Part shown: in pieces, positions 1 through 5,116 of the stretch
How positions within the stretch are numbered: position 1 is the stretch's first letter
Layout of the letters: every line of letters starts with the position of its first letter
Assembly: GCA_009700815.1 (NCBI GenBank)
Contig: WLLG01000191.1
Span: 1-5,116 of the forward strand
Length of the DNA stretch: 5,116 nucleotides
Direction of reading: 5' to 3'
Source: Actinomycetota bacterium
GTDB taxonomy: Bacteria; Actinomycetota; Acidimicrobiia; Acidimicrobiales; Microtrichaceae
Notes under the pieces: generated by a model
What the model saw: the letters and a program-made list of their open reading frames with translations, nothing else
Databases searched by the model: none
What the model was told of the DNA's origin: nothing
Made by a program: the position numbers and the translations under genes

Positions 1-1
1 C

Positions 2-634
2 GAGACAGAGGACGTCACCCTTGAAATTGCCAGAACTTGGCTCAACGAGGGTGCCGATCGCGCTCAACTCGACATCCTCCGCTTCTTTCGCGGCTGGCAT
101 TCAGAGCACGAAGAGACCCAACTCTTGGCCCGCAAGGTTCACGCCCATAGTCCCGATGAGCAGATGCTTGAGTTGTTCGAGAGCTTTGAGAATCTGCCCG
201 AAGGGACGCTCGGGCGCGAGTTTCTTGAGTTTCACACGCGAAACGAGTTTGAGCTACCGGGACTCAATCCCGAGCGAAACATCCTACGAAGCGTGTTCTG
301 TTCCCACGATATGAACCATGTGATTACTGGCTACGAACCCACTCCTGCTGGCGAAATTGCCCTAGCCGCGATGAGCTTTGCCGCCGGAAGGTGCGAGCCC
401 ACTTGGGCTGGGCTGCTGCTGTCGATGGCCTACCACGAAGGCCGCCTCACCCACCACGATGAGCCGGTGCCGCTTGAAACAACCCTGAGCGACCCCGCCG
501 CAGTTGAACTGCTTGGCGAAGCGTTTGATCGCGGAAGCGAATGCAGCTCTAACTTTACGTTCGCAGACCATCTTTCAATGGCTGATTGGCAACTCAGTAA
601 GGTCCGGGCGCATTACAACATCACACCGAGGTAA
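2..634 (+). CDS. Coq4-family protein, 5'-truncated by the window edge
   Basis: The frame is open from base 2 to the TAA at 632-634 and shows 210 residues; the true start lies upstream of the window. The TTG at 125 is an internal Leu codon, because coding-like sequence continues before it. The family signature is plain: LPEGTLGREF (codons from about 197) is followed by HDMNH (305-319) and then a Glu exactly 11 residues later (353-355), giving the HDxxHx11E metal-binding motif of Coq4 (PF05019), with the typical HVxTGY context. In eukaryotes and proteobacteria Coq4 acts in ubiquinone biosynthesis, where it has been linked to C1 decarboxylation/hydroxylation and complex assembly. In an actinobacterium, which would normally use menaquinone, the substrate is uncertain; a quinone or other isoprenoid-linked molecule is an inference. 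No signal peptide or membrane segment is visible in the part seen. The family call is firm; the exact role is not known. Confidence 0.85.
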   Translation, partial: ETEDVTLEIARTWLNEGADRAQLDILRFFRGWHSEHEETQLLARKVHAHSPDEQMLELFESFENLPEGTLGREFLEFHTRNEFELPGLNPERNILRSVFCSHDMNHVITGYEPTPAGEIALAAMSFAAGRCEPTWAGLLLSMAYHEGRLTHHDEPVPLETTLSDPAAVELLGEAFDRGSECSSNFTFADHLSMADWQLSKVRAHYNITPR

Positions 635-702
635 CTCACGCGTTCTGGCCCGGCACATACGAAGATTTTTGGGGTTCCCAAGAGCGCTGAACTTCTGTAC
701 CT

Positions 703-708
703 TATAAC
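703..708 (+). promoter_or_regulatory. Candidate -10 box for the 783 lipoprotein gene
   Basis: TATAAC matches five of six bases of the sigma-70/SigA-type -10 consensus and lies in the 148-bp gap between the Coq4-like gene and the lipoprotein gene. It would place a transcript start near 715, about 68 nt before the ATG. No convincing -35 hexamer lies 16-18 bp upstream, so this is a weak call. The rest of the gap (635-782) shows no gene and no clear terminator hairpin. Confidence 0.3.
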
Positions 709-772
709 TCCGTGCTTCTAGTCGGGCACAGAGGCGACGTTCTTTACGGTCAGGCGGCCGTTGAGAGGAACT

Positions 773-780
773 AGGGGAGA
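773..780 (+). promoter_or_regulatory. Ribosome binding site deciding the start at 783
   Basis: AGGGGAGA lies just before the ATG at 783 at a suitable distance, and a second purine run GAGAGGAA precedes it at 763-770. This fixes the lipoprotein start at 783. Confidence 0.7.
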
Positions 781-782
781 TC

Positions 783-1403
783 ATGGGAATCAGTCGGTTT
801 AGCGTGCGACGCGTTGCAGCAACATTCGGGGTAGCAGCCACAGCAGTTCTGGTCCTCGGACTCACCGCATGTACGCCACCTGCTTCGGGGCCGGCACCTT
901 CAACTAGTTCAACGACCTCTACCACCACGACGATTCCGCGAATTACCATCCCGGCATTCAGCGTGGCTGCCCCGTCCTTCTCGGCTTCGCTTCAATCGGT
1001 CCGAGTGACCTATCTGGGTTGCGGTGGCACCTACAGTCCTCCTGGATTCACCATCGCCGGCCCATCGGTCTCTTTCCCGGCGACCACGCTGGTGGTCACG
1101 GGGTCAACTCTGGCACTGCCAAATGTGACGGCAAGCTTGGCCGCAGCATCGGTCAACCTGAGTTCGTTCCGCGTATCTTGCTTTGGGCTCGGCTACTCAA
1201 CCGGTGTTGTCTTTGATTACAACGCGACCACGGCAAGTCCAACGGCAACGGTCAATGTGGCCAACGGCACGATTGACGTAGGCGCAACCACAATCACCCT
1301 GACTGGCAAGCTCCGCTTTCCAGGCTTCGGAGGATTGTCTGTCAATACCCCGTCGGTCAACCTGACCGTCCCCGGTTTCTCTACTGCAATCCCCGCCGCA
1401 TAG
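783..1403 (+). CDS. Putative secreted lipoprotein of unknown function
   Basis: The 206-residue product begins with a lipoprotein signal peptide: basic residues at 5-10, a hydrophobic stretch at about 11-27, and lipobox L27-T28-A29-C30. Lgt would modify Cys30 and place the protein on the outer face of the membrane. Residues 31-52 are a Ser/Thr/Pro linker, as often follows the lipobox in actinobacterial lipoproteins. The remainder (about 53-206) is rich in alternating Val/Thr/Ser/Ala with no long hydrophobic run and looks all-beta. Only two Cys occur there (C80 and C133), which could form a disulfide outside the cell. Short related phrases recur (PSVSFP at 94-99, PSVNLTVPGF at 190-199; TTITLTG at 169-175), hinting at degenerate beta repeats. 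I do not recognise the family. The 3' end overlaps the convergent DUF1275 gene by 23 bp. The gene is secure; the function is not assigned. Confidence 0.8.
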   Translation: MGISRFSVRRVAATFGVAATAVLVLGLTACTPPASGPAPSTSSTTSTTTTIPRITIPAFSVAAPSFSASLQSVRVTYLGCGGTYSPPGFTIAGPSVSFPATTLVVTGSTLALPNVTASLAAASVNLSSFRVSCFGLGYSTGVVFDYNATTASPTATVNVANGTIDVGATTITLTGKLRFPGFGGLSVNTPSVNLTVPGFSTAIPAA

Positions 1404-2100
1404 GGGAGTAGGCGGTCGTGGCAGCCGCCGCAACCAGCACAGCAGCCGGGAGTAGCAGCAGAAGCGGAGACCCTCCAAGGGCGGCGGCAGTTGCCGCGCC
1501 GGCGACATATCCCGCCAGCACAATCAGTAGCACCCAGAGCGTCACCCGACGTTGATGATCAGTTGCACGGGATGCACCCCTCAGTGCCAGCACGAACTTC
1601 TCGCCGATGCGAACAAGGCTGCCAGTGCCGTAGGTGGTTGCCACTGCTACTTGGCCAACACGTCGAAGTGCAGCAGTCTGAAGGCCCATGGCAAACGAAC
1701 CCATCGTCAGAACTAGGTAAGTGGCTGCGCTTGGCCTCAGGCTGAAGTCGACACCAAACCCAATCAGCACCGCAGGCAGAATCAGAACAAGGATTGCTTC
1801 GGCGGCGAGCAAGGCTTCCGGCCGAACGCGGCCATCAAGGCGAAGATGCCGATCGTGGTAGACGGTTGCCACAATGATCCCTGCGACAAATGACAGCAAA
1901 GCCACCGCCGAGCCAGCAACTCCACCAGGCTGAACCAGACCGGCCGACATGCCCAGATGAACAAGATTTCCACTCATATTGGCGACAAAGACATGTGTGA
2001 CATGCAAGTAGACATGCGCATCAACGAACCCAGCAACTGCTGCAAGAGCCACCGCTAGGGCAAGGGGGCCATTCGGGTGATGAGGCTGCTCTTGGGTCAC
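1381..2100 (-). CDS. YoaK/DUF1275-family integral membrane protein
   Basis: The product has 239 residues with about six hydrophobic segments (roughly 13-32, 60-81, 96-117, 124-144, 186-206 and 211-229), the usual size and layout of the YoaK/DUF1275 family (PF06912). Family landmarks are GFVDA at 24-28, VFVANMSGN at 37-45 and TTYGTG at 155-160. The family is poorly characterised and no substrate is established; a transporter-like role is often supposed. Translation starts at GTG (2098-2100), the only usual start codon between the upstream in-frame stop (2137-2139) and the conserved first helix. No good Shine-Dalgarno sequence precedes it. TAGGAT (plus-strand 2134-2139 reversed) is a possible -10, but it lacks a well-spaced -35. 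The gene is divergent from the sialidase gene (93-bp gap) and its 3' end overlaps the upstream lipoprotein gene tail to tail. The membrane-protein and family calls are strong. Confidence 0.88.
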   Translation of the reverse strand: MTQEQPHHPNGPLALAVALAAVAGFVDAHVYLHVTHVFVANMSGNLVHLGMSAGLVQPGGVAGSAVALLSFVAGIIVATVYHDRHLRLDGRVRPEALLAAEAILVLILPAVLIGFGVDFSLRPSAATYLVLTMGSFAMGLQTAALRRVGQVAVATTYGTGSLVRIGEKFVLALRGASRATDHQRRVTLWVLLIVLAGYVAGAATAAALGGSPLLLLLPAAVLVAAAATTAYSPMRRGLQ

Positions 2101-2180
2101 TGTGAGTCTGCCGGCTTGGTGGTGATACAGATGATCCTAGACCTCGGGTAGTTCCACAATCCGTGGTGCAGCCTGACGAG

Positions 2181-2186
2181 TAGATT
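2181..2186 (+). promoter_or_regulatory. Candidate -10 box for a leaderless sialidase transcript
   Basis: TAGATT matches four of six -10 consensus bases and ends 7 nt before the ATG at 2194, so transcription would begin at or within a base or two of the start codon. This fits the absence of a Shine-Dalgarno sequence in the preceding 20 nt. No good -35 hexamer is seen. Confidence 0.35.
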
Positions 2187-2193
2187 CACTCAT

Positions 2194-3435
2194 ATGCGCA
2201 CACGTCTACTTCTGCTCGCAACGGTCCTTGCAGTTTCTGCCAGTGCCATGATGAGCGGGTGCTCATCCTCGAAGGATTCGACTAGCACCCAGAGCAGTGC
2301 GGCTGCCTCCTCGACCACCTCTACAACCGTTGCCGACCGATCGAATTCTGAAGCAGTAACAACCACAGCGTTTACCGGCGGCGAAGGCGGCTATGCCACC
2401 TTTAGAATTCCCGCCGTGGTTGCCGCTCAAGACGGCACGCTGCTGGCGTTTGCCGAAGGCAGAAAAAGCTCAGCAGCAGACGACGGCGACGTGGACTTGG
2501 TGCTCAAGAAGTCAAGCGATGGTGGAACTACTTGGGGCGCGCTTCAGGTGGTCTCGGAGGACGGAGTAAACTTTGTGGGAAACCCCTCCCCCGTTGTTGA
2601 CGAGGAGACGGGCAGAGTCGTGGTGTTGGCCACCCACAAGAATGGCCAAGACAGCGAGCTAGAGATTCTGACCGCGACCGGCCAAGACACCAGTCGCGTT
2701 TGGCTGCTCACAAGCGAAGACAACGGCACAAGCTGGGCCAGCCCTCAAGAGATTACCGAACAGGTAAAACGCCCCGAGTGGCGCTGGTTCACCGTTGGAC
2801 CCGGACACGCAATCCAACTCAGTGTTGGCAAAAACGCTGGACGACTTGTAGCACCAGCGAACTACTCGGACCCGCAAACGGGTGCAGGCAACGTGGCGCT
2901 GCTGAGCGAGGATGGTGGCAGCACCTGGAGGATCGGCGCTGAGGGCAACCCAGATGACGCAAACAATCCTGATGAGTGCACCTCGGCCGAAATGCCGGAT
3001 GGCAGCATCATCTTCTCTAGCCGCAACCAGAACCAAGCAGCCCCTTGGCACCGGCTTCGGACGACTTCAAGTGACAGTGGGCAAAGCTTCGCGGCACCCT
3101 TCGCAGAACAGGTCGGCCTTGTGGTCCCGGTAGTGCAAGGGTCGCTTCTGTGGGACGGCGATCCCTCCGAGAGCAACACCACATCTGCTGCAGGACGGCT
3201 GTTGTTCTCTGCGCCCTCAAACCAAAATGACCGGGTCGACCTGAGTATTCGCAGCTCGACTGATGCGGGCGTGACCTGGAGCGCTGGAACGCTCATTTCG
3301 GCGGGCCCGGCGGGGTACTCCGACCTAATTGAACTGCCGGGTGGACTCGTGGGTGTGCTTCACGAGGCCGGTGTGAGTAACTCATTTGAGCGAATCGATA
3401 TGACAGTTCTTGGCAGGCAGAAGCTTGGCACCTAA
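2194..3435 (+). CDS. Lipoprotein exo-alpha-sialidase (GH33-like, BNR/Asp-box propeller)
   Basis: The 413-residue product hydrolyses terminal sialic acids from glycans, by family. A signal peptide (1-22) ends in the lipobox-like M20-S21-G22-C23 (Met at -3 is unusual), followed by a Ser/Thr linker to about residue 58, so the enzyme should be lipid-anchored and face outward. The catalytic propeller fills about 60-410. YATFRIP (67-73) supplies the first Arg of the triad, R71. Asp boxes occur at S108-W114, S174-W181 and S238-W245, with degenerate copies at S292-F299 and S355-W362. By spacing to known sialidases I infer D96 or D97 as acid/base, E261, R277 and R347 (in RVDL) as the other triad members, Y375 (GYSDL) as nucleophile and E391 (LHEAG) as its partner. 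The active site therefore appears complete. The gene stands alone: no NanA, NanE, NanK or sialate transporter gene is present in the window. Sialidase is the clear call; linkage specificity cannot be read. Confidence 0.92.
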   Translation: MRTRLLLLATVLAVSASAMMSGCSSSKDSTSTQSSAAASSTTSTTVADRSNSEAVTTTAFTGGEGGYATFRIPAVVAAQDGTLLAFAEGRKSSAADDGDVDLVLKKSSDGGTTWGALQVVSEDGVNFVGNPSPVVDEETGRVVVLATHKNGQDSELEILTATGQDTSRVWLLTSEDNGTSWASPQEITEQVKRPEWRWFTVGPGHAIQLSVGKNAGRLVAPANYSDPQTGAGNVALLSEDGGSTWRIGAEGNPDDANNPDECTSAEMPDGSIIFSSRNQNQAAPWHRLRTTSSDSGQSFAAPFAEQVGLVVPVVQGSLLWDGDPSESNTTSAAGRLLFSAPSNQNDRVDLSIRSSTDAGVTWSAGTLISAGPAGYSDLIELPGGLVGVLHEAGVSNSFERIDMTVLGRQKLGT

Positions 3436-3465
3436 AGAGCACTGCCCTTTACATACCCATTCGGG

Positions 3466-3478
3466 GTACCTTTGGTAC
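3466..3478. repeat. Short inverted repeat after the sialidase gene
   Basis: GTACC and GGTAC flank a 3-nt TTT loop, about 30 bp after the sialidase stop. The 5-bp stem is short and has no following T-run, so it is a poor terminator candidate. It is the only structure seen in the 99-bp gap 3436-3534. Confidence 0.25.
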
Positions 3479-3534
3479 TTGCGAATTGTTGAGCTTCCCG
3501 CCCTGCGAAGCCAGCAGACTGCGCAGAGTTACTC

Positions 3535-4473
3535 ATGAATGCGGAGGAACAACGTCGCGAAAGAGCCGCAACGCTAAGAGATACCGACGCCACACAGCGT
3601 GACCAACATGCCGGTGGCCGAGATTCTGACGCCGAGGAACGAGACCTGCTCGCGGAGGAACGAGACCTGCTCGCCGACGAGCGAGACCGGGCAGCTGATG
3701 AGCGCGACCAAGTCGCAGAGACTCGGGATCGGGCGGCCACAGCACGCGAGAAAGCTGAAACCGATAGAACAGTTGGCACGGGAGAGTTACCTGAACCAAC
3801 GCAATCACAGACAGACCGCCAAGCAGCAGCTACTGATAGGCGACACGCCCGCGCTGACCGCCGATCAGGACAGGCCGAGCGGCGCAAGTCTCAGTCAGAC
3901 CGGTCCCTCTCTTCTACCCAACGAGTCTCAGGAATCTCGGACCGAGCCGCCTCGGAGTCTGACCGACTGACCGCCTCTGCAGACCGCGGCCAGTCATTAA
4001 CCGACCAGGCTACTGCCGCGCAGGATGAACTCACGGGGGTGCTCCTGCGGGGCCCCGGCCTTGCGAGCCTGAACGAACTTATTGAAGCCGCCCAAGACAG
4101 CGAGGAGCCGCTTACCCTCGGCTTTATTGATGTCGACCACCTCAAGACAGTGAATGATTCGCTTGGGCACAGCGCCGGAGATCGTCTACTGCGACAGGTG
4201 GCTGAAACGCTCTCGGCAACTCTCGGAACCAACTCCCTAGTCTTCCGTTATGGCGGAGATGAGTTTGTGTGCGCAGTTCCCCGCTCAAGCCTCAAGGGCC
4301 TCACGGCGCTGCTCGAACAAGCAAGTGAGCAACTACGAATAGGCTCAGAACGCGGATCGGTAAGCGTTGGATTGTCCGAATTCGAAGCAGGCGATACTGC
4401 CGAAACGCTGATGGCTCGGGCCGACTCTGCTCTCTACGAACAACGTCGCTCGAAGCGATGGAGCGACAGCTAG
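3535..4473 (+). CDS. GGDEF-domain diguanylate cyclase with N-terminal Arg/Asp heptad array
   Basis: The 312-residue protein should make cyclic di-GMP from two GTP in the cytoplasm; no signal peptide or membrane helix is present. Residues about 1-163 are highly charged and follow a 7-residue period: an ERD-type block at about 33-74 (AEERDLL, ADERDRA, ADERDQV, AETRDRA) and, after a short Pro-containing break (82-90), a second block with TDR/SDR/ADR every seven residues to about 163. This should form a long coiled coil or helical rod. The GGDEF domain (about 163-308) has DELTG at 164-168, D199 (metal), N207 and D216 (guanine binding) and an intact YGGDEF (239-244), so activity is expected. The RxxD inhibitory site is absent (G231 and S234 occupy its positions). 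The terminal ALY motif has R304 where Lys is usual. No sensory domain is recognised, so the rod may set oligomerisation. No strong Shine-Dalgarno precedes the ATG. Confidence 0.9.
   Translation: MNAEEQRRERAATLRDTDATQRDQHAGGRDSDAEERDLLAEERDLLADERDRAADERDQVAETRDRAATAREKAETDRTVGTGELPEPTQSQTDRQAAATDRRHARADRRSGQAERRKSQSDRSLSSTQRVSGISDRAASESDRLTASADRGQSLTDQATAAQDELTGVLLRGPGLASLNELIEAAQDSEEPLTLGFIDVDHLKTVNDSLGHSAGDRLLRQVAETLSATLGTNSLVFRYGGDEFVCAVPRSSLKGLTALLEQASEQLRIGSERGSVSVGLSEFEAGDTAETLMARADSALYEQRRSKRWSDS
3634..3759 (+). repeat. Tandem 21-bp repeats encoding the ERD heptads
   Basis: Six consecutive 21-bp units lie in frame inside the cyclase gene. Units 1 (3634-3654) and 2 (3655-3675) differ only at the last base; units 3 to 6 (3676-3759) are increasingly diverged but keep the position of the Arg codon and, in most units, the Asp codon. 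The near-identity of the first two units points to a recent duplication in an older heptad array. Confidence 0.8.
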
Positions 4474-4832
4474 CTGCGGGCAGCGTTGATCTTGTCGGCC
4501 TCTGCCTGCGGGTCTGGAACCTCGAGTACTAGGCGGGCGTACTTCTCGTGTTCTAGATCAATGACCAGCACGCTGTCTGCGCGGGCCACGTACCAGAACT
4601 GCCAGGAGTCAGCGCTACGAAACGATCCAGCCCAGAACACTCCCGGGATTCTGGTCCCCGGGAACTTGGCGGACATGTGCTCGCCTGTCTTGGCGTCATC
4701 TATTGCCATGACCTGAGCGCCTGCGACATCTGCAAGGGGAAGGGTGAAGTGCGACTTCATAGCAAGTGCACCGCTGATGCCCTTTAGGTGGACGGCAAGC
4801 TCAGTGTCGGAAACTTCAATTTCAATGGACAT
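4470..4832 (-). CDS. Conserved hypothetical small protein, possibly PH-like fold
   Basis: The product has 120 residues, no signal peptide and no membrane helix. It starts with beta-like segments, has GTRIPGVFWAGSFR at 59-72, then a Trp/Tyr-rich strand (WQFWYVA, 77-83), an acidic strand (SVLVIDL, 87-93) and an ending YARLVLEVPDP (98-108) followed by a short helix. This resembles, from memory, a family of small actinobacterial proteins with an xPGxxxxGxxR core and a final RLVxEVxDP strand that may adopt a bacterial PH-like fold; I cannot name a Pfam entry with certainty. No function is assigned. The ATG at 4830-4832 is supported by an AGGAA ribosome binding site. The stop codon overlaps that of the convergent cyclase gene, both reading TAG across the four bases CTAG at 4470-4473. 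Confidence 0.75.
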   Translation of the reverse strand: MSIEIEVSDTELAVHLKGISGALAMKSHFTLPLADVAGAQVMAIDDAKTGEHMSAKFPGTRIPGVFWAGSFRSADSWQFWYVARADSVLVIDLEHEKYARLVLEVPDPQAEADKINAARS

Positions 4833-4839
4833 TCTTCCA

Positions 4840-4844
4840 TTCCT
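4840..4844 (-). promoter_or_regulatory. Ribosome binding site for the 120-residue protein
   Basis: On the minus strand AGGAA lies 7 nt before the ATG at 4832, supporting that start. Another ATG at 4838-4840 is in a different frame. Confidence 0.6.
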
Positions 4845-4859
4845 AACATGTCTGAGAGG

Positions 4860-4894
4860 TTGAGTCTGGCTGACCTCAGGTCAGCCAGACTCAA
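4860..4894. terminator. Perfect 16-bp inverted repeat, probable transcription terminator
   Basis: The left arm 4860-4875 and the right arm 4879-4894 are exact reverse complements around a 3-nt loop (TCA). It lies 47 nt past the stop of the minus-strand anchored-protein gene (4942) and 27 nt before the start of the next minus-strand gene (4832). Termination after the upstream gene is the simplest reading; U-poor hairpins are common in actinobacteria. No T-run follows in either direction, so a leader structure for the downstream gene or a protein-binding site is also possible. Confidence 0.55.
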
Positions 4895-4917
4895 GGGAGT
4901 TATGTTCTTGCTGCTGC

Positions 4918-4930
4918 AGGGTTGAACCCT
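4918..4930. repeat. Short palindrome AGGGTT-N-AACCCT
   Basis: A 6-bp perfect inverted repeat with a single central base lies between the stop of the anchored-protein gene (4942) and the large hairpin. It could be a minor hairpin or a binding site; no role can be shown. Confidence 0.3.
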
Positions 4931-4941
4931 CTCAAACTTTC

Positions 4942-5116
4942 TTAGCCGTGAATGCGTCGGCGAGACAGCAGAGTCATGGCAGCACCCAAGAACAACAAGC
5001 CACCGGCCAGAAGGATCGGTAGTCCAGCTGAGGAACCAGTGAAAGCAAGAGTCTGTCCCTGGACTTGAGCCGCCTGCACTGCCGGCTCCTCGGCCGGAGT
5101 CACAGCACCCCGGACC
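4942..5116 (-). CDS. C-terminus of a sortase-anchored (LAXTG) surface protein, truncated by the window edge
   Basis: The minus-strand frame is open from the window edge to the TAA at 4942-4944 and shows 57 residues plus one spare base. The fragment has a Pro/Ala/Glu/Gln-rich segment, then LAFTG (codons 5035-5049), a hydrophobic helix of about 20 residues (GLPILLAGG through ALTL-like sequence at visible residues 31-50) and a short basic tail ending RRRIHG. This order is the cell-wall sorting signal, and LAXTG is the motif associated with class E sortases of high-GC Gram-positive bacteria. The mature protein would be cleaved between Thr and Gly and joined covalently to the cell wall, with its N-terminal part outside. 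What that part does lies beyond the window. A strong hairpin follows 47 nt downstream. No sortase gene is visible here. Confidence 0.85.
   Translation of the reverse strand, partial: VRGAVTPAEEPAVQAAQVQGQTLAFTGSSAGLPILLAGGLLFLGAAMTLLSRRRIHG

Noticed and set aside
21..314. A 97-residue plus-strand open frame at the left end.
   Set aside because: It overlaps the Coq4-like gene in another frame and its Ser/Arg/Pro-rich product has no family features.
575..949. A 124-residue minus-strand open frame across the gap before the lipoprotein gene.
   Set aside because: It runs through the ribosome binding site and signal-peptide codons of a well-supported plus-strand gene, and its product shows no domain.
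2659..3296. Two long minus-strand open frames opposite the sialidase gene.
   Set aside because: They show no recognisable domain and lie wholly within a gene with a conserved active site.
3448..3453. TTTACA, close to a -35 consensus, ahead of the cyclase gene.
   Set aside because: No acceptable -10 box lies 16-18 bp downstream, so I do not call a promoter.
3432..3887. A 151-residue minus-strand open frame rich in Ser/Arg opposite the cyclase.
   Set aside because: It is the antisense image of the heptad repeats; the plus strand encodes a clear GGDEF protein.
4918..4930. On the minus strand GGTTCAACCC resembles a tRNA T-arm.
   Set aside because: A 7-nt T-loop does not leave a 5-bp stem that pairs, and there is no acceptor, D or anticodon arm around it.

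Overview
The window looks like a chromosomal segment of an actinobacterium of moderate to fairly high GC (judged by eye, not computed). The evidence is two secreted lipoproteins with Ser/Thr-rich linkers after the lipobox cysteine, an LAFTG-type (LAXTG) cell-wall anchor of the kind used by class E sortases, a 5'-truncated Coq4-family protein, and at least one gene with no Shine-Dalgarno sequence and a -10-like box where a leaderless start would need it. The thymidine- and threonine-type linkers would suit Acidimicrobiia or a related lineage, but that placement is only a guess.

Layout from left to right. (1) 2-634 (+): 3' part of a Coq4-family gene carrying the complete HDxxHx11E metal-binding motif. 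(2) 783-1403 (+): a lipoprotein of unknown function with a good ribosome binding site. (3) 1381-2100 (-): a YoaK/DUF1275 six-helix membrane protein, convergent with and overlapping the lipoprotein gene by 23 bp. (4) 2194-3435 (+): a lipoprotein exo-alpha-sialidase (GH33-like) with an apparently complete active site, divergent from DUF1275 across a 93-bp intergenic region. (5) 3535-4473 (+): a cytoplasmic GGDEF diguanylate cyclase behind a long N-terminal array of Arg/Asp heptads. (6) 4470-4832 (-): a small conserved hypothetical protein whose stop codon overlaps that of the cyclase. (7) 4942-5116 (-): the C-terminus of a sortase-anchored surface protein that runs off the window. A perfect 16-bp inverted repeat lies between genes 6 and 7.

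The genes alternate in orientation and do not form an operon. What links several of them is the cell surface: two lipoproteins, one an outward-facing sialidase, plus a wall-anchored protein and an integral membrane protein. The cyclase could in principle connect c-di-GMP to surface behaviour, but nothing in the sequence shows that connection. I see no RNA gene, mobile element, CRISPR array or obvious multi-gene defence system. All intergenic gaps are under 150 bp. The least ordinary items are the heptad array of the cyclase, the lipid-anchored sialidase with its probable leaderless start, and the perfect hairpin at 4860-4894.
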